This document shows, in pieces, positions 42,564 through 50,522 of a stretch of 51,171 nt of DNA. The notes under the pieces were generated by a model. That model saw only the letters and a program-made list of their open reading frames with translations. It did not search any database and was not told where the DNA came from. Both the position numbers and the translations under genes were made by a program. Every line of letters starts with the position of its first letter. Positions within the stretch are counted from its first letter, which is position 1. This DNA is from Nitrospira sp. Its GTDB lineage: Bacteria; Nitrospirota; Nitrospiria; Nitrospirales; Nitrospiraceae. The stretch covers positions 1-51,171 of the forward strand of contig VOPR01000080.1 in the NCBI GenBank assembly GCA_009594995.1. The letters run 5' to 3'.

Positions 42564-43298
42564 TTAGAACTCCATCCTGTTCGCCCCGGTCTGCGCCACG
42601 AGTTGATTGGCAGCCAATAACGATTCGATCGTGCCGGCATCCGTCCACCACCCGTCCAATACATTCCAGGTCAACTCTCCGGAAGCGATATACGCATTGT
42701 TGACGTCCGTGATTTCGAGTTCACCACGTCCGGACGGCTTTAACGTGCGGGTAATTTCAAACACGCGCGCATCATAAAAGTAGATCCCCGTCACCGCATA
42801 CGAGGACTTGGGATGCGCCGGTTTCTCTTCGATACTGAGCACGCGATTCCCTTCGAGGTACGGCACACCGAACCGCTGCGGATCTTTCACTTCCTTGAGA
42901 AGAATCTTGGCACCCTTCTTCTGAACGCGAAATGCCTCCGCCGCCTTCGCGATATTGCCCTGAATCAAATTGTCGCCCAGCACCACGCAAATCGGTCCGT
43001 CGTCGGCAAAGTGTTCCGCCAGTCGCAACGCGTCGGCGATGCCGCCTTCGCCCTGCTGATACGTATAGCTGAGATGTTTGAGACCGAAATCCCGACCGTT
43101 CCCCAACAACTTCAGGAAGTCACCGGCGCTGTTCCCGCCCGTGACCAGCATGATTTCTGTGATCCCCGCATTCACGAGCGTCTGGATCGGATAGTAAATC
43201 ATCGGCTTGTCGTAGACCGGTAACAGATGTTTGTTCGTCACTTTCGTGAGCGGCAACAGGCGTGACCCGAGACCTCCGGCGAGTACGACACCCTTCAT
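42564..43298 (-). CDS. rfbA: Glucose-1-phosphate thymidylyltransferase (short RfbA type)
   Basis: This 244-residue enzyme makes dTDP-glucose from dTTP and glucose 1-phosphate. Motifs: VVLAGGLGSRLLPLTKVTNKHLLPVYDKPMIYYPIQ, ICVVLGDNLIQ, FGVPYLEGNRVLSIEEKPAHPKSSYAVTGIYFYD, RGELEITDVNNAYI and WNVLDGWWTDAGTIESLLAAN. It is shorter than E. coli RfbA (about 290) because the C-terminal extension is absent; this short form is common in some phyla. A strong GAGGAGGG site lies four bases before the ATG. It is the first gene of the rfbA, rfbB, rfbD unit, and the AT-rich 298-nt gap upstream contains two RNA-like structures. Confidence 0.94.
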   Translation of the reverse strand: MKGVVLAGGLGSRLLPLTKVTNKHLLPVYDKPMIYYPIQTLVNAGITEIMLVTGGNSAGDFLKLLGNGRDFGLKHLSYTYQQGEGGIADALRLAEHFADDGPICVVLGDNLIQGNIAKAAEAFRVQKKGAKILLKEVKDPQRFGVPYLEGNRVLSIEEKPAHPKSSYAVTGIYFYDARVFEITRTLKPSGRGELEITDVNNAYIASGELTWNVLDGWWTDAGTIESLLAANQLVAQTGANRMEF

Positions 43299-43410
43299 TC
43301 GTCCCTCCTCGGCAATAGGATCATAGGACCGTACAAGTCATACGCTCGATGTGAGGCTCGTGCAGGCAATGTATAATGGAATCGTAACCTCTCGCCCCCT
43401 ATTTAACGAG

Positions 43411-43432
43411 AAACTTCACTGATATGAAGTTT
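43411..43432 (-). terminator. Hairpin downstream of the GT4 gene, probable terminator
   Basis: A perfect 8-bp stem (43411-43418 with 43425-43432) closes a 6-nt loop. On the minus strand the hairpin ends in GTTT and is followed by CTCGTT, so the T tract is poor. It lies about 165 nt after the GT4 stop at 43597 and before rfbA, where a transcript end is expected. Confidence 0.4.
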
Positions 43433-43436
43433 GAAG

Positions 43437-43493
43437 CCGTATTAGTCTCCGGGCACCGGCAGGATACTCGAAAATCACGATGCCCTAATACGG
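43437..43493. repeat. Imperfect long inverted repeat, possible structured RNA
   Basis: CCGTATTAG (43437-43445) matches CTAATACGG (43485-43493) as an exact inverted repeat. An inner GGGCA/TGCCC pair continues the stem with a 6-nt bulge. On the minus strand this sits just upstream of the hairpin at 43411-43432. Two adjoining structured elements in an AT-rich gap suggest a small RNA or leader element. The function is unknown. Confidence 0.35.
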
Positions 43494-43596
43494 TCTGCAA
43501 ATGACTTTCTCCATGGATGGCTTGTAGAAGCAATCAACGTTTGCGAGAAACTTAAGTCAAATCCGCGCTATCTCGAACCGCTAAGCGATAAACAAA

Positions 43597-44724
43597 TCAT
43601 TCATGTCGTGTGCGAAACAATTGCTGGGCATAAGCAGAGAGGAGCCCATGCATCATCGAATCAACTGTGAAGGCAGTCTCCACTCTGGCCCGACCGGCTT
43701 GCCCCATCTCGAGACGCCGTGCGGGATTTGCCAATAACAGCGACACTGCTTGCGCCAGCGCTTTGGCGTCACCAGGAGGAACGAGCAGCCCAGTTTTTTC
43801 CGCCAAGACAACTTCCGGAATACCGCCCGTTCGCGTCGCGACAACTGGCCTGCGCAGTGCCATAGCTTCAAGGACAGCAATACCAAACCCTTCCATTAAG
43901 GCAGGATGCACATAGAGATCCATAGCAGCAATGCATGGGTATACCACTTCCTGAAATCCCAGGAAGTGCACTGCGTGCTCCAATCCCCGTTCAAAAATGG
44001 CAGTTCGCAAACGTTGTTCGAACTTTGAATCACCGATACCGACGATCAAGTACTCCGACTGAGGGCAAGACGAGCGAATTGCTGGCAACGCTTCTAGCAT
44101 GACCTCATACCCTTTTCGATGAAAGAGATTTGCCACCGTTCCAAGCACAAGGGCATCGTCAGAAATGTGGAGTTGCTGCCGAATATTTCGTCCATCCGTG
44201 CGGTCAGGAATGTGCGCTAAATCGATACCCCCGTAAATCGTCATCAGCCGATCCGATTCAACCCCTCCGGCCATTAGAGAAGATCGAACTTGTTGAGATA
44301 TCGCAAGGACGAGGCTGGCCTGTGCCAATTCATACTGACGTACCTTCAGAGCTTCGATCTCCTGCCTCACATGGGCTAACACCGATACACCAAGGCCGGC
44401 CGCAGCCCGAAGGGTCTGTGGCACCCACCAAATATCATTGACGTGAATTAACGTCGGCCTCTCTCGTTCAATCACGGAACGAAGCACGCGAACTGCCGAC
44501 GCTCGGTGAAGTAGGCTTGACACTTTTCTCCAGGGAGGAAATGGCGCAGCACAAACTTTCACACCCAACTTCTCAAACCGGCCTACGAGCGCTCCTTGCG
44601 CAGGACAAACAACAACCGGCCTGTAACCCATTGCTGGGAGACGGTCCACATAGAGCAACAGCTCACGCTCAGCGCCGCCAATATCCGTAATCCCATGGAC
44701 AAAAAGCACGCTTCGCTCTGGCAT
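43597..44724 (-). CDS. Glycosyltransferase family 4
   Basis: This 375-residue GT-B enzyme starts SVLFVHGITDIGGAERELLLYVDRL. It continues with IHVNDIWWVPQTLRAAA, VLAISQQVRSSL, TIYGGIDLAHI, LGTVANLFHRKGYEVMLEALPAI, LIVGIGDSKFEQRL, HFLGFQEVVYPCIAAMDLYVHPALMEGFGIAVLEAMALRRPVVATRTGGIPEVV and TGLLVPPGD. The E(x7)E motif is intact and the enzyme looks fully functional. A GGGAAGAG site precedes the ATG. It lies alone in an AT-richer block, 267 nt after a GT2 gene; that spacer has a short ACGGC/GCCGT hairpin near the start codon and nothing else I can read. Donor not predictable. Confidence 0.92.
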   Translation of the reverse strand: MPERSVLFVHGITDIGGAERELLLYVDRLPAMGYRPVVVCPAQGALVGRFEKLGVKVCAAPFPPWRKVSSLLHRASAVRVLRSVIERERPTLIHVNDIWWVPQTLRAAAGLGVSVLAHVRQEIEALKVRQYELAQASLVLAISQQVRSSLMAGGVESDRLMTIYGGIDLAHIPDRTDGRNIRQQLHISDDALVLGTVANLFHRKGYEVMLEALPAIRSSCPQSEYLIVGIGDSKFEQRLRTAIFERGLEHAVHFLGFQEVVYPCIAAMDLYVHPALMEGFGIAVLEAMALRRPVVATRTGGIPEVVLAEKTGLLVPPGDAKALAQAVSLLLANPARRLEMGQAGRARVETAFTVDSMMHGLLSAYAQQLFRTRHE

Positions 44725-44991
44725 AATGCTCTTCCCGCTACTACGGCTTTGCCGTCATCCGGGCTTCCAACTTTCTTGTTACGAAACAGATCGTCTTCTC
44801 TGGTCCACGTGATCGACCCGGCTCGGGAACCTAATCAGTCCCGGCATAACATCCGAATCTACACGCTAAAATTCTTTAGGTGCCAGATGGCGATACCGAT
44901 CATTGCGGAAGGGGCATTTCCGTCGGACGGTCAAATGGGCATCCTACAGACAACTGGTTCGATCTGTAAGCACAGCCTTGTAAACCGATGC

Positions 44992-45783
44992 TCATTGAAA
45001 AGGCTTTTCGACCAGCGTATGACCGAAGCGAAACTGTTCATGGCGCTTCAGCCATTTGCTTCTAAGATCTGTCCACCGCCGCTCAAACCAGTTTCCTCGA
45101 ATCGTTCGCCCCCATTTTCTCCGGAAATGCTCCATATTCCGATTCCAATATTGATCCGTTTCTGTTCGCTTAATCGAGTTCTGGGTCACCATTGAAAAGT
45201 GGTGAATTAAGACGGATCCTGTCATCGCGACTCCGAACCCCGCCTCCTCCGTCCGCCAGCGGAAATCAGTATCTTCACAACCTCCGTAGGAAAATGCATC
45301 ATCAAATAGTCCGATCCGATCAAAGACCGCTCTATCGATCAACATGCAAGGAGCGTAGAGGTCTTTGCGAATGGCTTCAGCACAAGCGCTTGTGAACTCA
45401 CTGGCATACGCAGGCAAGTCGTAATCCAGCAGGCCTTCGCGCGCAGAGGGACAGACAATGCCGTATCGTCCACGCTCCATGAATGCGCAGAGGCGTTCGA
45501 TCCATCCGGGAGTCACCACGATGTCATTGTTCAGAATTCCGATCACCTCGCCGTGACTGGCACGAATGCCTTGGTTCCAGGCCTTCGCACAACCAAGGTT
45601 AGTAGAGTTGGTGATAATAGTTGCGTCGACGGTGCGCAAGTATTCGCCCGTTCCGTCCATACATCCATTGTCGATGAGGATCAGCTCGAAAGGACGCGAG
45701 GTGCACTCCATGATCGACGCAATACAACGGCGGGTATAATCGACCTGATTATAAAGAGCGATTACCAGACTAATGGATTTCAT
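44992..45783 (-). CDS. Glycosyltransferase family 2
   Basis: This 263-residue GT-A enzyme opens with ISLVIALYNQVDYTRRCIASI. It has LILIDNGCMDGTGEYL (nucleotide site), NSTNLGCAKAWNQGIRASHGEVIGILNNDIVVTPGWIERL (DxD-like metal motif NND), APCMLIDRAVFDRIGLFDDAFSYGGCEDTDFRWRTEEAGFGV and VLIHHFSMVTQN. These are typical of rhamnosyl/mannosyl-type GT2 enzymes (WbbL-like). A GAGAGG site lies before the ATG, 9 nt after the CgeB-like gene. The C-terminal basic tail (RRWTDLRSKWLKRH) may contact membrane lipids. It is a plausible user of dTDP-rhamnose, by context only. Confidence 0.9.
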   Translation of the reverse strand: MKSISLVIALYNQVDYTRRCIASIMECTSRPFELILIDNGCMDGTGEYLRTVDATIITNSTNLGCAKAWNQGIRASHGEVIGILNNDIVVTPGWIERLCAFMERGRYGIVCPSAREGLLDYDLPAYASEFTSACAEAIRKDLYAPCMLIDRAVFDRIGLFDDAFSYGGCEDTDFRWRTEEAGFGVAMTGSVLIHHFSMVTQNSIKRTETDQYWNRNMEHFRRKWGRTIRGNWFERRWTDLRSKWLKRHEQFRFGHTLVEKPFQ

Positions 45784-45792
45784 AGAGGCCTC

Positions 45793-46872
45793 TCATAACG
45801 ACCGCTTGCACAGATCGAGCAAATACGTCGCTCGCCGCTCTGACGTATGAAAGGTCAGCAGGTGCCGGTGTGCTGCCTCCGCCATCCGTTGGCGCGCAGA
45901 TTCATCGTCACGCATCCGGCGCGCCCACATTGGAAGATCGTCTAAATCAGGGCGGCAAAAAATTGCATGAACGCCATGTTCGAAGTTATGAGGAATCACG
46001 ATGTCGGGCCTTTCCGAAATGAGCGGAGTTTTTGATGCCACAATTTCCCAATAGCGAACAGTGTCAAAACCTCCGCCCCGGATCGACAATGCCATTTTTG
46101 ACCGACAGAGCAACTGGCGGTATTCGTCAGGCCGCATTCGTTGAATCGAGCCACTAGCAGGAGGATCCCCCCTCACCTTTGCCGCCATTCTCCCAAACCA
46201 TGACTCGGCAACCTTTGAAGAGCGGTCCGACGGGTTCACGTACACTCCTCCCTCGAAATGAAGATCGGTTGCCTCCTTCAATAGTCTCACCGCTTTCATA
46301 CGTTTTCGATGCGAAGCCCTTCCCACGAACGAAACATCGATGTCTCGAGACACAACTGGCATAGGCATCAAAGAAGCTCCCGTAACAGAAAATGGCAGAG
46401 GATGCATTTTGCCAGCTAATTCGAATGAATCGGATCTCCAACTAGATTTGAACCAGCCCATCCCGCATCTGACATCGTCGATTAGCAATTCACGCTTAAA
46501 ATATAGGGCCGCCTTGACCGACCTAAAAAGATCTGCACGAATCCGATTGTCGTCTTCTCCGTCAAGAAGCACTATGGGCGGCATGTCGACTCGCGCAGCC
46601 AGCATGCGATAGATGTGAACCCCCCCGCCTCGTGGTGAGGACAAGATTGCCAGATCGATCTGTTTCCTACCGATCAGTTCTATTAAATCATCTAGTCCAT
46701 AAGAATGCCCAGGATTTTGAGCGACATACGCGAGTTGCACGCCGGGGTCGTGATACGCGGCTTTCTTGGGAAAGTCAAAAACATTTTGCCAGCCCAGTAC
46801 GGCGCACAGACCGTCGTAGATCTGATCGGCCAAATAGTCAGGATCTCTATCAGTCAGGTAGAGGACCTTCAT
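45793..46872 (-). CDS. CgeB-like / glycosyltransferase family 1-type protein
   Basis: This is a 359-residue protein. The N-terminal half (VLYLTDRDPDYLADQIYDGL, DLAILSSPRGGGVHIYRML, PPIVLLDGEDDNRIRADLF) and the C-terminal half (DVSFVGRASHRKRMKAVRLLKEA, RMRPDEYRQLLCRSKMALSIRGGGFDTVRYWEIVASKTPLISERPDIVIPHNF, HLLTFHTSERRATYLL) resemble CgeB and related glycosyltransferase-like proteins with a GT-B fold. The family's donor-side pattern (xGGGFDTxRxWE) is visible. I could not place the acceptor. It lies 28 nt after the short methyltransferase gene and just ahead of the GT2, probably in one unit. Confidence 0.75.
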   Translation of the reverse strand: MKVLYLTDRDPDYLADQIYDGLCAVLGWQNVFDFPKKAAYHDPGVQLAYVAQNPGHSYGLDDLIELIGRKQIDLAILSSPRGGGVHIYRMLAARVDMPPIVLLDGEDDNRIRADLFRSVKAALYFKRELLIDDVRCGMGWFKSSWRSDSFELAGKMHPLPFSVTGASLMPMPVVSRDIDVSFVGRASHRKRMKAVRLLKEATDLHFEGGVYVNPSDRSSKVAESWFGRMAAKVRGDPPASGSIQRMRPDEYRQLLCRSKMALSIRGGGFDTVRYWEIVASKTPLISERPDIVIPHNFEHGVHAIFCRPDLDDLPMWARRMRDDESARQRMAEAAHRHLLTFHTSERRATYLLDLCKRSL

Positions 46873-46900
46873 ACGATCGTAACGAGGGCCTGCACGGGGC

Positions 46901-47389
46901 TTAGGACTTTACGACTCGGAGCGTTACATACATGTTTTCCACCACATTCCACAAATGGCGCCGGCAACGCTTGCGGAAATACTCTGGCAAGTATCGAAAC
47001 GGTTTGCGTGTTTCGTAGCTAACGGCTTCGATACGGAAATCAGTTCGGGTCCCATAGTCGGTCGGTTGTTCGAAATACTGGAAGGTGTCCTCGGTGATGT
47101 ACCGCACGTGTGTTGGGTCACGGAACGCTCCCCTCGACGTGTAGTATGGGACCGTCACCTGAACCTGCGCTCCCGGTTTGCAGACGCGATATACTTCCTC
47201 CATGAACAGCAGAAGATTCCGGACATGCTCCATCACATGACTGATATATACGAGATCGACGCAATTGCTCCTCAGCGGCAATAATTCTTCAAGATTGCAG
47301 ATGGCATTAACCCCAGACTCAATTCTACAATCAAACCCGAATGCCGATGGTCGCTTATTTTTTCCACAACCTAGGTCAATGATTACCAC
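46901..47389 (-). CDS. Short SAM-dependent methyltransferase
   Basis: This 162-residue protein begins right at motif I (VIIDLGCGKNKRPSAFGFD). It then has CVDLVYISHVMEHVRNLLLFMEEVYRVCKPGAQVQVTVPYY, TSRGAFRDPTHVRYITEDTFQYF and a basic C-terminus. The start is GTG at 47389, with AGAGGAG eight bases upstream, so despite its shortness it is probably complete. It is like methyltransferases that act next to glycosyltransferases. A terminator at 47462-47492 lies upstream, so this gene is likely the first of a transcription unit that continues into the CgeB-like gene and the GT2. Confidence 0.82.
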   Translation of the reverse strand: MVIIDLGCGKNKRPSAFGFDCRIESGVNAICNLEELLPLRSNCVDLVYISHVMEHVRNLLLFMEEVYRVCKPGAQVQVTVPYYTSRGAFRDPTHVRYITEDTFQYFEQPTDYGTRTDFRIEAVSYETRKPFRYLPEYFRKRCRRHLWNVVENMYVTLRVVKS

Positions 47390-47461
47390 CCAGTATCTCC
47401 TCTCATAACATTCGCCCTCTTTACCGGCGAGGTTCTTGGATCACGACGAGGATTGGCCATT

Positions 47462-47492
47462 AAAAAAGTGGACTGGGCATCCTCCAGCCAGT
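47462..47492 (-). terminator. Predicted intrinsic terminator after the GT9 gene
   Basis: On the minus strand an ACTGGC/GCCCAGT stem (47487-47492 with 47472-47478, one bulged C) closes an 8-nt loop and is followed three bases later by a run of six T (47462-47467). It begins about 16 nt after the GT9 stop. It separates the LPS-core-like genes from the AT-rich block. Confidence 0.5.
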
Positions 47493-47507
47493 ATCTTGAC
47501 AAGCAAG

Positions 47508-48575
47508 TTATTCGGATTCACTGACAGAAACCAACAGATTCTCCTCTAACACACGGCTAGCGGCAATAAATACTTCATCGACCGTGATCTGGCGCATGCA
47601 GCTGTCGTCACCGCGCAAACAGGTCGGGTGGTAACAGGCACGGCAGTCCAGGCCTTTGTAGATGACCTGCGTCAGTTCGCCCCGCGGTCCCCACCGTTGC
47701 GGATAGGTCGGCCCGAAGAGCGCGACCACCGGGGTCCCCACCGTTGCGGCGATATGCATGGCGCCGCCGTCGTTGCCCACGAACAAGGCGCAGCGTTTCA
47801 CCAGCGAGGCGAATTGCAGCAGGGAAAACTTGCCCGCCACAACGACGGGGGCACAGCGCGTCTTGCGAGCAACCTGCTCGGCGACCTCACGTTCTCGCTG
47901 ATCGCCTCCCAATAAGATCCGGCATCGAAACTGGTCGGAGAGACGATCGGCCAGCTGAGCGAACCGTTCCGGCGGCCACACTTTCAGTGAATACCGTGCT
48001 CCCGGTTGGAATAACACCAGCCTCGGAGTGTCCTCCCCGGCCAGACCATGCTCCTGAAGCCACATCTCCACGACCTGCTCCTCCGACGGGGAAACAGAGA
48101 CCGTCGGCATACCCGGCTTGGGATCAAGCCCCAGGGCTCTGAGGGCGCAGAGATCGTAGTCCACGCGATGCTGATCCACTGGACGCGGTGTGGCCACCTG
48201 ACTGTAGAGAAGTCCGCGCCAACGGTGCTCCGCATTAAATCCAATCCTGATGGGCGCGCCGGTCGCAAGGCTGATGACGGCCGAGCGGTCACCGTCGGTC
48301 AAGTCGATCACGCAGTCGAACCCCCGCCGTCGAAGCATCTGCACGAACTTGAGTTGTGCATTCCAGTTGCCCTTCTCGAGACACAGCACCTCGGTGATAT
48401 CCGGATTGTGCGCGAGTATCCCTTCCGTCCCCCGATTGACCAACATCGTGAGTTGCGCGTCGGGGTAGGTCTTTCGTAGCTCGCGCAGGACCGGCGTAGA
48501 CAGCAACACGTCCCCGATATGCCGCAACTTGATGATCAGGATGTTCTTCGGAGACATCATGCCGACGGGTGTCAT
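47508..48575 (-). CDS. Glycosyltransferase family 9 (heptosyltransferase-like)
   Basis: A 355-residue GT9 enzyme resembling WaaC/WaaF/WaaQ, which transfer heptose from ADP-heptose to the LPS core. Evidence: ILIIKLRHIGDVLLSTPVLRELRKTYPDAQLTMLVNRGTEGILAHNPDI, CVIDLTDGDRSAVISLATGAPIRIGF, LVLFQPGARYSLKVWPPERFAQLADRL, ILLGGDQREREVAEQVA and FVGNDGGAMHIAATVGTPVVALFGPTYPQRWGP, followed by a Cys-rich CRACYHPTCLRGDDSC region. The Cys-rich tail is found in WaaQ-like proteins. The ATG overlaps the upstream GT4 by 4 nt (48572-48575). It is a core oligosaccharide gene rather than an O-unit gene (inference). Confidence 0.93.
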   Translation of the reverse strand: MTPVGMMSPKNILIIKLRHIGDVLLSTPVLRELRKTYPDAQLTMLVNRGTEGILAHNPDITEVLCLEKGNWNAQLKFVQMLRRRGFDCVIDLTDGDRSAVISLATGAPIRIGFNAEHRWRGLLYSQVATPRPVDQHRVDYDLCALRALGLDPKPGMPTVSVSPSEEQVVEMWLQEHGLAGEDTPRLVLFQPGARYSLKVWPPERFAQLADRLSDQFRCRILLGGDQREREVAEQVARKTRCAPVVVAGKFSLLQFASLVKRCALFVGNDGGAMHIAATVGTPVVALFGPTYPQRWGPRGELTQVIYKGLDCRACYHPTCLRGDDSCMRQITVDEVFIAASRVLEENLLVSVSESE

Positions 48576-49675
48576 GTACAGAGTTCGCGATACAGGGCGC
48601 TGGTAGCCGCTGCCGCACGCTGCCAGGTAAACAGTTTGGTCCGCTCGAAACCGCGCTGTCGCAGACCTTGCCGGAGATCCGCATCGGACAAGGCGGTCAC
48701 CATCGCATCAGCCAAACCCTCCACATCGTCAGGATCGACCAGGAGCGCCGCGTCCCCTGCCACCTCCGGCAACGATGACGTCGACGAGGTAATCGTCGGA
48801 GCCCCGCAGGCCATCGCCTCCAAGACCGGCATACCGAACCCCTCGTAACGGGATGGAAAGACAAATAAGTCAGTGCACGAGTACAGCCGTCGCAGCTCTT
48901 CACGATCGAGACGCCCGGTGCAACGGACCTCTTGCTCCAACCCGAGCGACTGAGCCGTCGCCTGATAGCTCCCCTGCGGATGTTCGGCGTCCCCCACCAG
49001 CAGAATGGCCCGCCCTCCCAGCTGTGAACGGGACCGGGCGACAGCTTGCAAAAACCCCCGGTGGTTTTTTCTCGGATCCGCCCCGCCGACAAACAGGATG
49101 AAGCCGGCTGCGGGAATGGCCCACCGTGCGCAGACTTCCGCTCTCACTTCCTCATTGGCGAGTGGAGCAAAATCATCGGAGACGCCGTTATGAATGACCA
49201 CCACATGATCCCGCGGAATGCCGTAGAGGGATTCGATCTCCCGGGCCGAAAACTCCGACACCGTCACAACTTTTCTCGCCCGGTTCGCCGTGGTGATAGC
49301 CCGCTTGGATGAACCGGCCTGGCCCAACAGTTTTCGCGAATATTCGGGGTGCCGGACCAGCCACAGGTCATGGATGGTGACGATGCCGCCATACCGTCCC
49401 TCTGTGTGCATCTTGAAGTTGGGACCATGATAGAGATCCAGTCGATCCCACCGGCCCCGCCAGGACATCAGCCATCGCGGCGTCTCCACCCACCGCATCC
49501 GGCGGTCCGGCGGCCAACCAGTGAGGCGATCGGCTTGCAGCGATCCGGGCCGTAGATAGCCGAGATACTCCGTTTCCTCCTTCAACTCCAGGAGCGCCCG
49601 CAGAAGATGATGGGTGTGCCAGCCGACTCCGCCCTTATCCCCTACCAGTGACGCCGCGTCGATCCCGATACGCAT
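48572..49675 (-). CDS. Glycosyltransferase family 4
   Basis: This 367-residue GT-B enzyme opens with IGIDAASLVGDKGGVGWHTHHLLRAL. It has DLYHGPNFKMHTEGRYGGIVTIHDLWLVRHPEY, KVVTVSEFSAREIESLYGIP, VVIHNGVSDDFAPL, FILFVGGADPRKNHRGFLQAVA, GRLDREELRRLYSCTDLFVFPSRYEGFGMPVLEAMACGAPTITSSTSSLPEVAGDAALLVDPDD and a C-terminal helix. The YEGFG(x)PxLEAMACG block with Glu at the donor site is complete. It is linked to the GT9 by a 4-nt overlap, and a 49-nt spacer with a GAGG site separates it from the GT2 upstream. The inverting or retaining nature and donor are not known; GT4 with this layout is usually retaining. Confidence 0.94.
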   Translation of the reverse strand: MRIGIDAASLVGDKGGVGWHTHHLLRALLELKEETEYLGYLRPGSLQADRLTGWPPDRRMRWVETPRWLMSWRGRWDRLDLYHGPNFKMHTEGRYGGIVTIHDLWLVRHPEYSRKLLGQAGSSKRAITTANRARKVVTVSEFSAREIESLYGIPRDHVVVIHNGVSDDFAPLANEEVRAEVCARWAIPAAGFILFVGGADPRKNHRGFLQAVARSRSQLGGRAILLVGDAEHPQGSYQATAQSLGLEQEVRCTGRLDREELRRLYSCTDLFVFPSRYEGFGMPVLEAMACGAPTITSSTSSLPEVAGDAALLVDPDDVEGLADAMVTALSDADLRQGLRQRGFERTKLFTWQRAAAATSALYRELCT

Positions 49676-49724
49676 CAGACGACAGACACCTCAGTCAAGC
49701 ACCAGCCAGGAGCAAGCGGTCCGG

Positions 49725-50522
49725 TCATGCGCCACGCGTGACGTTCAACCGTTCCCAGGCTTTGGCATATTTGACGAACGTATGGAGGCCGGCGAACATC
49801 GCCACCACCAGCCCATGCACTCCGTCCCGATATCCGCCGCGCGTGAACAAGGTCTTCAGGATGGTGCCCAGATGATGCGTCGCGATGGTCCAGCCGCTGA
49901 CGTGACGGACACGCTTCAGCTTTTCATCGGCGCCCAGCGTCGTATACCGCATCATCTTGCGGATGTGATGGTTGACGGTGGGCATGCTGTAGTGAATGAA
50001 CGGCTCACGCAGCCGCTCCCGACGCCCCGTCAGGGTGAGATTTTCATGCAATCTGACATCGTCGTAACGGCCTGCCGTCTTGCGGAAGAGCCGCAGTTGA
50101 TAATCCGGATACAACCCACCGCCTTGAATCCATTTTCCGTAGAAAAAGTTTCGTCGAGGAATTTCATACCCTCCGACATCCGTAGAGGGCGTGGCAGCCA
50201 GCAACGTCTGAATCTCTTGCCGCAACGCGTCCGGCACCCGCTCGTCCGCATCCACGACGAGAATCCACTCCGCACCGGCGTGATCAATGCCAAAGTTCTT
50301 CTGCGGCCCGTATCCGGGCCATGGCCGGACAAACACTTTCGAGGTGTACTGTTTGGCCAACTCGACGGTTCGATCCCGGCTCTCGGCATCCACCACGATC
50401 AGTTCGTCGGCCCAACGCAGGGACTCAAGACAGTCGGCAATATTCTTTTCCTCGTCCTTGGTAATGACCACCGCCGCAATCGTCGCGGTTCTGGGTCTCG
50501 CTCCGTCCTGGGAAGCAGTCAT
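49725..50522 (-). CDS. Glycosyltransferase family 2 (WaaE/KdtX-like)
   Basis: This 265-residue GT-A enzyme resembles WaaE-type LPS core beta-glucosyltransferases. Motifs: IAAVVITKDEEKNIADCLESLRWADELIVVDAESRDRT, PWPGYGPQKNFGIDHAGAEWILVVDADERVPDALRQEI (DAD metal motif), YEIPRRNFFYGKWIQGGGLYPDYQLRLFRK, RYDDVRLHENL and HYSMPTVNHHIRKMMRYTTL. It shares an arrangement with the upstream paralogue at 50519-51171 and overlaps it by 4 nt (50519-50522). Its end (FAGLHTFVKYAKAWERL) contains a hydrophobic stretch. It probably extends the inner LPS core. Confidence 0.93.
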   Translation of the reverse strand: MTASQDGARPRTATIAAVVITKDEEKNIADCLESLRWADELIVVDAESRDRTVELAKQYTSKVFVRPWPGYGPQKNFGIDHAGAEWILVVDADERVPDALRQEIQTLLAATPSTDVGGYEIPRRNFFYGKWIQGGGLYPDYQLRLFRKTAGRYDDVRLHENLTLTGRRERLREPFIHYSMPTVNHHIRKMMRYTTLGADEKLKRVRHVSGWTIATHHLGTILKTLFTRGGYRDGVHGLVVAMFAGLHTFVKYAKAWERLNVTRGA

